NCBI GenBank assembly: GCA_003117195.1
Contig: BDSI01000131.1
Coordinates: 157,627 to 221,626 of the forward strand
Length of the DNA stretch: 64,000 nt
Source of the DNA: Eudorina sp. 2006-703-Eu-15
Lineage: Eukaryota; Chlorophyta; Chlorophyceae; Chlamydomonadales; Volvocaceae
Direction of reading: 5' to 3'
The first letter of the stretch is position 1. Every line of letters begins with the position of its first letter. The position numbers and the translations under genes are program-made. The notes beneath the pieces were generated by a model. That model did not search any database and was not told where the DNA came from. It saw only the letters and a program-made list of their open reading frames with translations. Positions 11,701-24,700 of the stretch are shown here, in pieces.

Positions 11701-14700
11701 GGCAACGGCGCCGTACATGTGTTCCTGTACGCAGCCGCTACTGCTGCGGCTGCCGCAGTAGCGTCAGTTTCGTTGCCGGCGCCGCCGTCGCCGTTGCTGT
11801 GTGGCAACACTCGTACGATCATAGGCACGGACCCGGTCGCCGACGACGACACGGCCCTCGCAGCGGCGGCGGCGGCGGCGTCTGGCAGGAACGACCGCGT
11901 GTGCGGGACACCGCAGCGCGCGGCGGCGCCGTCAGGCGCGCCGCCTGTACCGCAGTGGACTGCGGCCGTCCATTCATCAGCCGCACGGCACTCCGAAACC
12001 CAGGTGATGGTCTCGGCAATGAACCCCGCCACGCCCGACAACTCCCGCGTCGCGTTGACGTTCACGTCCACGCCCAAGGTCGCCGCGCCCGACCCGTGGG
12101 TCTCAGCCCGCTTGCTGTGGCGATTGTCGGCCGCATCGACGACCGGCGACGATGTCACCACGTGCGGCTGCCGACCGCTCCCTTGGGCGGGGGTGGAGCT
12201 CAGGCCGCCCCTGGAGCGCCCAGGCGCCGCCGCGCCGGCGGCGGCCGCCGGCCACGGACTGTACGGATTCAAGGTCAGGCTCGCCTGACCCAGCTGAGAG
12301 ACGGCAGGTACAGATGCCGCTATGCAGGCCGGCGCGGCGGCTGGCAGCACCTGCAGCGCTGGCGGCGGCGGCGGCGTCAGGGATGCCCCCGGCGGCGGCG
12401 CCTCAGAGGCGGGCGTCTGCGGCACCTGCATCGGCTGCGGCGGCGATAACACCTCCCAGCAGGCAGCCGCCACGTGCGATGTGGTGACCATATCTGCCAG
12501 AGATAAAGCAATCGACGACGCGTCCGACTGCTGCGTAGCCGTCGTCGTCGTCGTAGCCGCCGGTATCGCCGCGGCGGCGGCGGCGGCGGTGACAGCCATA
12601 GCCGCCGGCTTCTCTCCGTGGCCTGCGGCCCTGTCTGCGAGTGCGCTGCGTCCAGAATCGGTTGAGGCAGTTTGCTCACCGTTCCCTGCGCCGACGCCTC
12701 TGCCCCTACCTGTGCCGCTGCCGCACTCCGGAAGGCCCCTTCCGACTGCCCCCCTGCCTGAACGCGCGGCAGCATAGTCGGTCTGGCTGGCGGCGGCGGC
12801 AGGCGCGGCAGGGGCGACACCACTCGCAGCGGCAGCGGAAGCCGCCGCGCCTGCCTGTGAGTTCTCAACACCTGGCGTTGGCGTCGGCGCCTGCGATGGC
12901 GACGGTGACGTCAGCAGCGAATGCGCCGGCTTCTTTGCTTCCACCGACAACAAGCGAGAGGCCGCTGCCACGGGTGCCTCCGTCGTCGCGGCTGACCCAG
13001 CCCTCAAGGCGCCAGCGACTGCCGTACCTCCTTCTTTCCCCATAGCATCACACTCGGTGCCGCTGGCTGCCCGACTGCGGTCCGAGAGGGACGTGCCCCC
13101 GGGCCTGCTGGCAGCAGCAGCGGCGGCGCCATTGCCCCAGGTGTTGCTCGACTGCCGCCGCCGCGGACCGGCGGGGCTGTTGATGGTGCACGTGATGTCC
13201 GCAGCGTACGGCAGCTGCCGCGCGAGATCCGTACCGGCGAGGAGGCGCGGAACATCCCAGAAGTACGGCATTTGCAGCAGTTGGTGGGCGGTGGGACGCT
13301 GCCGGGGGTCCAGCTTAAGGCAAGCCGAGATCAGCTCCAGAAGCTCCGGACTGACCTCCTGTCGACGTAACGAACACAACCACTGTAACCGATGACACAA
13401 CGGACATTCCTTGCATAACCGACAGGACAAGGTGTCTGCATACGTCAATTTCAGTTCTGGGGCCCCATTGATTGAGTCCAGCAGGTCGACGGCTGAGGGC
13501 GGTCTGCCAACGAGGGGAGCGGGAGGATGGGTGCGTGCCTTGCATGAGGGGCCCGCCGCGCGCCGTGTGCGTTTTTGACTCTTGTTCGTTGGCTCACAGG
13601 CCAGGCAGGAGCGCGTGAATCACGAGTGTATTTAGGTAAGAGTGTGTGTGTGGGGGGGGAGGGGGGTTTGAGGGTCCTCACCGGCAGCCTCTGTCGCAGG
13701 TTCCTGGAGCAGGCCGGCGGCGTGGTGGCCAGGGGGGCCAGGTGGACATCCAGCAGTATGCGGGTCATGTGCGCCGGGGTGAGGGCACCCAGGCACCGCA
13801 TGATGCGCCACAGCTGGTCAGCCGTCGACTGGCCTGTGTGGGCGGGAAGGTTGTTCGGCAGCCAGGTAGGCAGGTGGATGGGTAGGTACAATTTTGCAGC
13901 AGATCCAAAGAGGGTTCAAAGGTGGGCGGAAAGGTGGGGCTGAACAGAGTGTGCATGCCCGAGCCCTCGGGTGGGGTTGGGGCAGTGGGGCGAGGGAGTC
14001 AGGGTGAAAGTCCCAAGGGCGGGGGAAATGCCCGTTTGCGACTTTTGTGAGTGAGGGGGTTGGAATCCCGGGGCCTGCGAGGAAGCGGCTACACCAGGTG
14101 AGGAAAGACACTGCGGGTGGGGATTGGTTCGTCCCCCACCTCTCTCCGCCCCTCCCCCTCCGCCCCTCCCTCTCCGCCCCTCCCCCTCCGCCCCTCCCTC
14201 TCCGCCCCTCCCCCTCCGCCCCTCCCTCTCCGCCCCTCCCCCTCCGCCCCTCCCCTTCCGCCCCTCCCTCTCCGCCCCTCCCTTTCCGCCCCTCCCCCTC
14301 CACCCCTCCCTCTCCGCCCCTCCCCCTCCGTCCCTCTCCCTGCCTCCTCCGCCCTCACCTGGGAAGAGGGGTCGGCCGGTGGCCAGCTCCGCCAGCGTGC
14401 AGCCCAGGGACCTGCGGACACAACAGCAGAGGGGGGGAGGAGGAGGGGTGGCTAGGTAACACCAGGGGACAGGGAATGGCTGGCGGCACGCAACGTGGTA
14501 TCGCTGGGAAAGCGGGCTGGCACCGCCGCAGTGTGGGGCCGCAGCGCCTGGTAGGGCTGCAGCGCCTGCAGTGACCTCGTGCGTTATTTTGCAAGATAGC
14601 CTCAATGTACGTGCGTGCGTGCGTGCGTGCTTGCCTGAGTCTGCGTGCGTGCGAATGAGGTGCGTGGTTGTGCAGACGATCACGGTAAGAGAAACAGCAC

Positions 14701-17700
14701 GGATGGCGGTGACTCTGGAGAAAACGGACTCCCGTCACGAGCCGCCGAATCTTTAACATCAAGTTACAAAGCGTTGCTGTCGTACCATATGTCGATGGCG
14801 GTGCCGTACGAGTCGCCCACCAGGACCTGTAGGATGGGGGCAGGAGGAGAGTCAGGGCGGGGTGAACCGTGCACGGCGCATGGTCAAGGGTACGAATGTG
14901 GCACCTTGGTCGCAGGGGCCGGGCGTGGGGCGTGGGGCGACTCGCCTAACGGCCACGACCCCTGCCAGCGTACACAAGGCAACACTGTAACATCCTTCAT
15001 AATGATAAGGCGCGAACACGACAGCGCGGTCACCGGAAACGCTTCGAACCTCCTAAGACCTTTATTTCGACAATGGCCACGTGTCCGAGCGCTTGCCCTC
15101 GCGTCGGCGCGCAACCACAGGCAAAGCCGTCCAGATATCCCCTCACAGTACAGGTCTGGTGAGGTCATGGAACCGAGTGAGGTCATGGAGGAGGTGTAAC
15201 GAAGAAGTGCAATGAAGCGCGGCCCCCAGTGCGGCCCCCACCTACCTCTATCAGCGAGGACGCAGAGATGTTGACCGTGTGCACGAGAGGGGCCGAGAAG
15301 GGTTGAGGATTTAAGATGACGTCCGCATGGGCAGGCAAACGTCGACAGGGCGATGTGCGTCGAGACTTGCACGTGTGTCAGGACAGCAGGTCGTGACACG
15401 GGGCGCCTAGACTTGCACCCCGTCAAGTAAGGCAAAAGGCCGACGACCGTCCCTCACCACCCTGGAAGCCCGGATGCGCGCCCCGGTGACCTTTCGCACA
15501 TCCGCCAGCTCCGCTCTCTCTAGGATGTCATTTGTCATACCCATGGCGTGGTTCGCGGGCCACATGCGGTGCCGTACGCCTGCCCTGCCCCTCGTCGGGA
15601 GCCGGGGCTCATTCCACCATTCACGTTCCGGGCGGGGGCTCGGGCCTGCTCGTACACCGTACTGGGTGCTGATGTCGGTTGACTATCTACCCACGTGCCA
15701 CGCACCTGGCGGTCGGTACCAACGTGTCATTACGTACGAGCTCATCGGGGAGGCGCCACGACACAGCTTGGCGCCGTACCGTGCAGCAGCCTCGTCCGCC
15801 GCCGCGGCGGCGGAGTCGTCTGCCCGGTCGCCGCCGCCGACTCGGCCGCAGTTGCCTCCTCGCCGGGTCCGCGACGCGGCTCCCACCAGCCGCGCGAAGC
15901 CGAAGTCGCACAGCTTGGCGACGCCGCCGCTGCCCACACCCGGGGTGTAGCCGCTGAGGAGCAGGTTGGCGGGCTTCAGGTCGCGGTGAACCACCTAGCA
16001 AGCGCACGTACAACACATAACAATCAATACAAATGTACGGCATACGCGCAACATGGGCCATGGGCATGCCGTACTGTGTGAGTGAGCTGTCGGCCGAGCT
16101 GCCGCTTCCGTCGCGGGGGATGTGTGGGTGTGGGTGTGGGTGAGTCCGGAAGGACCGAGGCGCCAGCACGCCCCATGCGCTTGGAAGCACACAGCCGCCG
16201 GGGAACGTGTGCAGACCGATGACATTGCTGTCAGATGCAAGGCAGACAGCGGCCGAACATTACTGGACACACATGGACTACGTGTCCACCTTGAAACGTT
16301 GACAAAAATTGGACGAGGACATCCCTGAGAGAAACTGCTGGCGTTAAAAATCTATTTTGCAACCACTCACATCTTCAACTTTTAAATCACACTTAATTCA
16401 AGTATAATTTTCGTAACATACTTCAGCATGGCAGCGGTACCCCCATGTGTACAGACGACGTTCAGATCAAAACCGCCCGAACCGGGTTGACCCCGTCTGC
16501 GTGCGGCCACGCTCTGGACCGCCGGTCATCTGCCCCGACATAAATGTCTTCCCTGGAATCTCGATGTGGTTACCCCGATGTGGCTATCCCGATCTGGTCA
16601 CCCGGCTAGGTACCTTGTGGCCGTGGCAGTGGGCGAGCGCGTGCAGCAGCTGCCACGCAACGGACTTGACCATGGCTCCAGGGAGGGTGCCGTGGGGATG
16701 CCGGTCAAGCTCCTGTAGGGGTGCGGGTGGCGCGGGGCAACTAGCTAGATAGGGGTGCGTGCCTGAGCTGACTTCGAAAGTTCGAGTGCCCATGACATTC
16801 CAAGGAGGCAGCGCAGGACAGGCGGGAACATACAGCAGCAGTCTAGGGCTCTAGGCTACAGAAGCCGCTTTATCCACGACAACACGACTACGAAGGGCGG
16901 CCGCTCATTGTTGGCTAGCCAAGCTGGAACTCTGGACCGAGATTTTCCCAGATGCAACTCAAACACCTGCCTGGTACAGGCTACGCTCCACGTACTCGAA
17001 GACCAGGTACACTCTGCGAGGCGAGACACGAAAGTGCGACAAACGCATCAGCACGTGGGACACGGTAGACCAACGACGCAATCTGCCATTTCGAGGCATT
17101 CCAAAATCGGATGCTCCCGTATACATCAGGCATGCTCAGGTATGCTCAGGCATGCTGCCGTACTGCACGACACACGAACAGTACAATCATCCGGGGCTTC
17201 TGGCGCTATTACCCAAACCCTTCTTAGTAAATTGTGACGAGCGCTATAACCCCCTTACAACCACCCAAGTCCTGCCTGCCACTTTTGCTGCGGAACGCCT
17301 CCAACAGCTTGACAACGTTGGGGTGCGGCGGCAGCGTCTTGAGGATCCGAACCTCTCGGAGCGTGAGGCGCATAACCTGGGGAGTGTTTCCGCAGCGCAA
17401 CTTATTGCGAAGAGCTGGACGGAGCGGCAGCGAAAATCCATGAGTACGGCAACACTCGCCCTGTCACAAGAATCACAAATTGAGTTGATGGGGTAGCCGC
17501 GTAAGATAATGTTATTTCATGTGTTCTCAGACTTCTCAGACTAATCTTCCATGTCACAGGTGCGTCCACATGCGTTAATGTTCCAGGCTGCTCGACACCG
17601 GCAGGGGTGCGACGGGAAGACTCTATTAACAGAGTTGAGAAATGTCGATGCTGCTACGCGCAGCAGATTAATTCGTGAGGTCATGGGACTACTTGATGCG

Positions 17701-18024
17701 CATCAACGAAAGCTGCTTTCGAGCAGTGGCACCCAACAAATAATTGGCAAGGTGGTTGCGGCACAAGGAATGCAAGGCTGACGGCGCATCATTTAACAGT
17801 AATGCGCTATTTACGTGATCGACGGCCGTGAGTGTGGCCGACGCAAACGAACACACCTCGGCATCCTCGTGCGCCAAACGAATTCCCTTTGCGGCCACAT
17901 ACTGCCCAGTTTCAGAGTCCACGCATTGATACACAACTCCATATGCGCCAGAACTTATTGTCGAAACATATGTGTAGCGCTGTGACAGAATTGAGCGGTT
18001 GGTTACAGGCGAATGCTGCCTCAT
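8729..18024 (-). CDS. CDKL-like CMGC protein kinase with very long low-complexity C-terminal tail
   Basis: Serine/threonine kinase of the CMGC group, most like the cyclin-dependent-kinase-like (CDKL) family, some of whose members act in cilia. Exons: 18024-17857, 17376-17276, 17013-16971, 16712-16614, 15994-15706 (or 15695), 14826-14786, 14411-14359, 13833-13682, 13358-11325, 11110-8729; about 1790 aa. Visible motifs: glycine loop ISSGAYGVV (first Gly replaced by Ser24), VAAK (Lys46), LREVRIL (alpha-C Glu64), LVFEYVERS, HRDLKPANLL (Asp142), DFGFAR (Asp167), SSYVMTRWYRPP, then [22 protein letters not shown] and LKLDPRQRPTAHQLL. About 45 extra residues lie between DFG and the activation segment. 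The last two exons (2.0 and 2.4 kb) encode roughly 1,400 disordered residues rich in Ala, Gly, Ser and Pro. Two introns appear to use GC donors, and the APE glutamate was not found. The TGA at 8731-8729 is taken as the end, but a donor at 8740 could extend it. Confidence 0.87.
9917..10063 (-). repeat. In-frame 21-bp (7-aa) repeat in kinase tail
   Basis: Successive units start at 9917, 9938, 9959, 9980, 10001 and 10022 with strict 21-bp spacing, each carrying GGATCCCGC or a close variant. On the coding (minus) strand they give repeated GSAAAAA heptads within the last exon of the kinase. Confidence 0.93.
14147..14337. repeat. CT-rich minisatellite in kinase intron
   Basis: About 190 bp built from CCGCCCCTCCC(C/T)CT units of about 14 bp, alternating in a 28-bp higher order. 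It lies in the intron between the exons ending at 14359 and starting at 13833. The transcribed-sense strand is almost pure purine (GGAGGGGCGGAG), with G-runs able to form quadruplex or triplex structures. Confidence 0.93.
14983..15012. repeat. Fragment of dispersed repeat in kinase intron
   Basis: Carries CTGTAACATCCTTCATAATG, the terminal block shared with 4255-4300 and 23782-23830. Only this end of the element is recognisable here. Confidence 0.5.
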
Positions 18025-20001
18025 CCAACATAAAAGAGGCTAGCAGTATTCTCACCTCCATTGCATAATCATTCAAGCCCTGAGTCCTGACGACAACGTG
18101 CGACACGCCCAGCTACACTGCAGTAAACCGAAACGACTCTCTGGCGCAATCTGGCAGATTGCAGTTGGTGCTGCATTATGAATTAGCTAAGAAATCATAC
18201 TCCACAATGCCGAATGGTTTTGATATTGTGTGTGATCGATTGGCTATCATGTATGCCCGAAAGGAGAAACTGGAGTCGTTTTCCTGACGTACTTCATTGC
18301 GCAAGACCGTTGTAAATGTGCATGACTTACAAACTTCTAAATTCGTTGCATGCGGCTTCTGTCATTCGGAAGTGGACGAGCACTTGCACCGTGACAGCCG
18401 GGAGCTCACAATGAGGATATCCAATCTCCATAAAATCATCAGATTCCATCACTTTGTGTCATTTATAAATACGCTGTATTCGCACCTGCATTTCGTGATG
18501 TGCGAACGGGCGTTATGACGGAACCAGAGCTTAAATCTCGTAAATCTTCCCAAATTGCATGACTGCATGTTATCGGTAATTTATTTGGCTTAATAGGCAA
18601 CGCGATACACTGGAGTTCCGTGAGAGTACCCGACGCGCCGCCACGACTCTGCAAGACCCCCTAACCCCCGGTAGATATTGGCACTTTTGGCCCAACTTGC
18701 ATCTCCAATCGACCCAACATAACATCCAAATAAAGATCATCCGCACATCTGCCCATAGCACCGACTGTTGCGAAAATGTACCGTCTTACAGTACGTACCC
18801 GCACTCAACGTCCTCCACACTGCCAGCACCTGCCAGCACGTGCCAGCAGTTGACGGCTATGGCGGACAAGCGCCCCAAAACTGACCTCCTCGGGTTCCTT
18901 GCTGAACGCATAACAATTGTTCATTTAATGTAGCGTTTGTGACAGGCATCACCTCTGCCGTTTCCGCCAGGAACGCACCGGGGCAGATGTCGTACGCACA
19001 TCAGCATGAGCGCCATCCAGTTGATTCCATCATCATAACTCCGCTGCCTTCCGCTTAACACATCCATGACCCTGAAGACACTGCCCAGTTGCCCGGTTTC
19101 CCCGTGCTTTCACTCAGAGCCTGGTATTATCACGTTAGCGTCCGGCCCCCAGCAGCACTCGACAACCTCTCTGGGAGGACGGGGCATTTGTGACGATCCG
19201 CCAAGTGAAGTGGATGGGGGCTTACACGCACGTGATTGGCGCAATGGGCAGCGAGCTGGCGAGTCCAGCGTGACAGGCGATGTGTGTGCGTGTGATGTGT
19301 GTCGAAGCAGCAATTGACCGAAGAGCACAGCAGCAAGCTATTGGATATGTAGCCGGTCGATGAGCTCAGGAGCACCACTGAATTGCGGAAGAGGGTGGTG
19401 AGCTGCATGGCTTCCTTATCAGCAGGTTTACGGACGGGTTCCGTCCTGTCCCGTCACAGTGTGATCCGCCGTGAAACATGCCGTACCAATGCTGGATGCA
19501 GCGCCCATCACCGAGTCTTTTGCACCAACCAAATATTATGATTTACATCAGGCGAATGCTTATTATATCATTTTGCTTCCGACATTGGGTTTTCGAACTT
19601 GGGCTACATACTCATGGTTTGAAGGCTAACTGCCGCAAAGCAGTTGAAAAGCTCAAGTTTGAGCTTGTTGACCCTCGGGTCGGTCGGTGCCGTTACGTGG
19701 GTCCATGTTGGTGGCCCCAGGCTGCATCCCGTAAATTCTGTATGTGCCGCCTTGCCGAACATCAGTCGCACCGACCACCATTCAGTTATCGATGAGCGCG
19801 TGCGCCGCCACCGAGAATGCGGGTCGTCCGTGGGCATGTGTCGCAGTGGGGGTCCAGCGAGGCCAAAACAGGCAACAACGAAAGGGCCTGGTAATACAAA
19901 CGTTGGGTGAGAAGCTGGACGCGCGACAGGCAGCAATCCGGCATTTGATGCTTTTCACGGCATTATTATTAATCATTGTTAATCGTTACAGCAGTTGAAA
20001 A

Positions 20002-20050
20002 CCCCGTGGGTCGTCGGTGACAGCCGTGGCCTCCTCATTACACACTGCAG
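20002..20050 (+). repeat. Dispersed repeat copy
   Basis: Contains CCCCGTGGGTCGTCGGTGAC then AGCCGTGGCCTCCTCATTAC and CACTGC, matching 5030-5098 and 20925-20985. Confidence 0.65.
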
Positions 20051-20924
20051 GAACGGCGCATTATTGCTCCAAGGTATATTTGCACAGCGTCAGAGCGATG
20101 AAAGGTAGGTCCTCCAGGTCCTTCAACAAGTGCCCGCTCAATTTCCCACAACCGTGACGTGCAACAGCTATCCCGTGAACTGAGTCAACGGGCGTCGGCC
20201 CCGCGAGCAGCTGCACGGAAACTGCCTTGCTGGTTAGTCACGGTCCGTCCGATTACTGAATGACTGACATCATTTGCACCACTTTCAGAAGATCTAGAAA
20301 GCAGTTGCCTACATACCTGCGGGGTACGGCCGTCCTGCAGATGAAACGGCGGTGGGGCGTTCGCATGCGAATCCCGGCTGCTGCTAGTCAGTCCGCAGGG
20401 ACTGCCCTGCATCCGCAACGAGGCCTTCTAGTCCTGGCAGTGATCCCCGATAGACCTCCCAGAGGCCCCAGATGACATACGCGAGTGCTGTAGAGAGAAG
20501 GACGGGCGAGTCGTGCTCGTGTCAGGTGTTCCATCCGCGTCAGCAGGGTCGGCGAAGTCGGCGGCTGAGTCATTATATGCCACGGATGGGCAAATCCTGG
20601 AAGGAAGGACTTCTCGTTCGTTGTTGCCTGTTGTTACCTATCGCGGCAGTGCGCGCGCGGCCTGAATGGCTGAGGTCGATCGACCACCGCGTACCCGTAC
20701 TCGTGTTCGTGCCCGTGCCCGGAAAATTAACAAGTATGTCCAGCAGCCAGGCCGCGGAACGAGGAGGCACAGGGGGAAGGGAGGGGGCAGCAGCCGCCCG
20801 TTGAGTCGCTCCAGGGACCCTGGGGGCCTTGCACCCAGCGCGGCGTACGCATTCCCGTTCTCGTGTCCGCAGCGTGGCAGTCTGCTCTCCCTCGCGCCCA
20901 TGCTGGCTGAATGCATGGATTATG

Positions 20925-20985
20925 TCACAGTGGACCCTGCGGGGCCATCGGTGACAGCCGACGCATTCTCACACTGCGGAAGGAA
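20925..20985 (+). repeat. Dispersed repeat copy
   Basis: Contains ATGTCACAGTGGACCCTGCG then CCATCGGTGACAGCCG and CACACTGC. This copy joins the GGATGTTACAG end and the GGTGACAGCCG block, so it shows that they belong to one element. Confidence 0.7.
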
Positions 20986-21701
20986 AACCGCGCCACGATG
21001 GCGTACGTACCTAGCCAGCACCTCGCCAGTAGCTAGCCAGCACGCACCATAAACGAGCGCATCGGAGGCCCGCCCAACGCGCGCGTGCCTCGGGAACGAA
21101 CAGGAAATCAACCCGTTCGTGGGAAGCAGCTGAAGTTTCAGGGAGGGAGCTACCCACACAGCAGGCCCCCTATCAGCGGACTAACACCCACAGCAACCGC
21201 CAATGGATGCCGGATGCATTTCCCCCTAACGTCCTTGCACCTAACGACCAACCGCCAGTGGACACACGCGCAGGCGGCGGACGAACACAACTTCCATGAG
21301 GGTGTGGGGCCTGTGATGGCGCCGCGACTGATTCGTTGGCATCTTCCGGTTCGAGCGATCCAGCCGAAATCTGATGCTGAAGAACCGCAGAGGGCTCCAA
21401 ACCGGAATTCAAGCAACCTGCTCGGCCACCTACTGTCTGCATGCTGTACAAATGCTGGGCAGCGCGCTTTTCCACCGTGGGCTGCCCGCCCCCGGCCCAC
21501 TCTTGGCGCTGGTGGGACGTAGCAGCATTGGAGCATTGCAGGTCAGCAGACGAGGAGCCCTTAATCCATGCGGAACCAAACCACCCGAGTAGTGGCGTGC
21601 GACCTCGGTTGTACGCATTGTGTTGCTCGGCACCAGCACCGGCATCCGCACCCGCGCCCGCGGCCCGCCGGGCAACCCCCTCTTCTGCTCGACTGCCCCT
21701 C

Positions 21702-24700
21702 TCAGTTGGCTTTCCGGGCGGTGAGGGCCACCATGGAGTTGAACGAGTTGGTGCCCGAGAACAACAAGCGCCGCAGCCACCTGCGGAGGACATGTGGACA
21801 GGGAGGGCGCACACGCGGCAGGTGCGTGGTACGGCGCAAAGCAAACACACCACTCACGCAGCTCCATTCGGTTTTGTCACGGGCATACCATAGCTGACGC
21901 ACAGGCTCTCCCGCACATGTAAATGTAAATGCCAGCAGCCTCACAGAGAGACATGTGCACATGTAAAGCTTTCCTTACTGATTGTCGTACCTGTTCTCAT
22001 CCAAACGCAGCTCGATTCCCTCCTCTGTATAATGGAAGCGACGAACCATGCGACCGGACCACACCGCCAACAAGCCGCACGCCAAGGCCAGCGCCAACGC
22101 CGCGGCCGCTGGCCCCGCTGCGGCCAAGGCCGTCAGGGCCGCGGGGCCCAACCCCACCGACATCGCCGTCGTCGCCGTTGCCGCAGTCGCTGCCGCCGCA
22201 GCTGCCGCCGCCGCAGCTGCTGCCGCCGCAAAGCCCGCGGCTGCCGCCAAGGCGATCAGTCCCACCAGCCGCGCCGCGGCCTCCAGACGGCGGAAGTTGG
22301 CCAGTGCTCCCGAGCAGGCACTGCAGGAGCGCACATGGGAGTGGTACCTGTGAGGGCGGGGAGGCAGGGCGGGGCGGGGGCGGCCGTCAGGTGGAGCATC
22401 CCCGTACCGAGCAACGACACCCATGAGATCCTTCCTTTGTCCGCAGCGGACTGCACCAAGTTGCTCGCGTCCTTGCTGCCAAGGCCGGCCCTCCTCAGTG
22501 ACCCCCTCTCGGCATATGATCGAGTACCTGGCGTAGCACGCGGGCGATTTGGGTAACAGCAAACCGCCACAAACGGGTGTCTGACGACTGCCGGGACACC
22601 CCGCGAGGATCTCTCTCGAGAGCAGCAGTCAGTGTGTGGGCCCCCGTCAGATGACCACAACCGCTCTGCCGGTGCCAAGCTGCAAAACGGCCGCCTCTGC
22701 GGGCAAGGAATGACCCTATGACCCCCACCGGGACGTGGGGGTCAACCCCCGCCACGCACGTCCCCCTCGGACCCCCCCACGCAGCTGCCGGACCCCACCA
22801 CTCCACCTGTCCAGCACACGCTCCCGAGGCAGGGGATCGTCCGGGGCGGCGCCGCCAAATGTCGTCGAGGCGGCGACGGCGGCCAGCGCGCCGGCGGCGG
22901 CCTGCCCGCAGCCAGTCGGCAGCGCCCAGGGCCTCGATTCGCCCGTGCCATCCAGCCAGCGCCTGTTTCCCGGCGGCGGCCGTCAGGCAGGCGGAGTGGA
23001 ACGGACCGAAGCGGACCGGGAGAATGGGACGGAGGAGGACCGATGCGGGATGGAGCGGCAAGGGAGGAGACCGGCGCGGAACGGAACGGTGCAGCGATGT
23101 GGGAAGGGAACAGGATGTGCGCGGCGCAGCGAACGAATAAGGGCGAGGGGCCAACCCGCTGCAAAGGTGGTGCGTGGGCCTTTGTAGTACCAAAACAGGC
23201 GGTAAACGCGAAGCCGGCCGACAAGCTGATGGGCTGCATGCATCCCCTGGTGCACGTCTCGCATCGTACCGGTGCCGCACCTAAACTGCGCCACAAAGCG
23301 GTCCGCAGGTGCTGGCAGCACGTACGCAGTGCGCCAGCAGCCGGCGGCGGTGCGGCCGCCGGCCACCTGCGCGACCAGCCTGGCTCGCTGCAAGGCCGCT
23401 TCCTGCTCCCTCAACAAGTCGATGTCCTGATGGGGAATAAGTGGCGGGTGGTTATGCAGTCCTCGTACCCAGAACGAGATCGGGCTGGATGGGCGGGTTG
23501 GATGTCGGCGGGGGGTAGTGGGCAACGGGTTTCCCAAGGGAGGCAGGCAGAAAGTTTAAGCCATGCGGTCGTTGCGGACGGGCAGAATGGGTACACGGTA
23601 TGTGGCCGGGCACGTCGGGGAGACCGGGTGTGGGGGGCCACTGACAACGGGGTTTCCAACGCAGGGCAGGCAAGTATCACGCCCCCTCGGTGCCAAGGGT
23701 GGACACACCTGCGACATGCCCATCAAACAACCGGGACTGGGCGGTTCGTGCGGGGTTCTTGCTGAGCACAACCCGCTGCTGATATCATTATATATTAAGG
23801 ATGTTACAGCGGACCCCGCGGGTCTGATATGCTGCTGATATCGGGATACCGCCACCTCAGTCGGTGAGATGCCGATCAGCGCACCTGGTCGAGTACGGCC
23901 ATCCGGGGCAGGTGCTTGGCCCAGCGGGGTTGCAGTCCCGCCAGCCAGCCTGTCGCGAAGTTGCGAGGCAGGCGTGCGACCATACGGGACCTGCGGAGGA
24001 GCGGAGACGGGGCCGTCCGGGGCCATCCGGGGCAGGCGCTGACGGTACGGCACTATCATGGTCCGGCCCGGGACAGGGTTGGGTGATAAGAAGAAAAGGA
24101 GCAAAAACGAAGCTGTTTAGAACCAGCCTGGACATCCCCGCACACCGAGTGCGCTTGCTCACCTGCCGCGCCCCAGCGGTACGCAGTACAGAACCAGCCC
24201 CGCCTGTCCTTTGCCCGGCAGGTTGAAGCGCATACTGACCAGGCAGGGGGGCCGGAACTCCAGGTCCGACCAGGCGCCCGGCTGGAAGGCGGCGGCGGGG
24301 ACGTGCGACGTGGATGGTCCCGGCGGAGCGGGCGAGGCGGGCGAGCACAGCGCGGGGAGCGTCTTCACGCCCCGGAACCTGCATGCGGCCGCCAGCATGT
24401 GGCCCCACAGGTTGGGGAGCTTCCCAGGGCTGGGTCAGGGACTGCAACACGTTGGGGGGGACTGCAACACGTTGGGGGCTTCCGAGGGCCAGAAAGGTTA
24501 AGAGCTGACAAGCGCAGGGTTGTTAAAACTGGGGAGGAACGAGGAAGAGGGCGCCCCGTGCACGCACACCTGCCGGGGATCGGGGTATGGCAGACAGACA
24601 CGACCCGAGCCCCACCTGCCAGTGAAGCCCGCGGGGCCGGAGACGGTGACCTGCAGCTCCAGGGGCGGGGCCGCGTGGCGGTCGAGGCCCTGTCCCGTGC

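Larger units (their letters stand above)
18025..21701. other. Intergenic interval between kinase 5' end and PAO-like 3' end
   Basis: The first kilobase (to about 18950) is distinctly more AT-rich than the rest of the window and should contain the kinase promoter and 5' UTR, though no defined promoter element is visible. The remainder should include the 3' UTR of the PAO-like gene. Two dispersed-repeat copies lie at 20002-20050 and 20925-20985. Open frames of 60-226 codons on both strands show no recognisable domain. Confidence 0.55.

Noticed and set aside
11241..12449. 402-codon frame on the plus strand
   Set aside because: Antisense shadow of the kinase tail exon (13358-11325); Arg-rich composition typical of a GC-rich complement, no domain.
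13818..14683. Gly/Glu/Arg repeat frames on the minus strand and Pro/Ser repeat frames on the plus strand
   Set aside because: Produced entirely by the CT-rich minisatellite inside a kinase intron.
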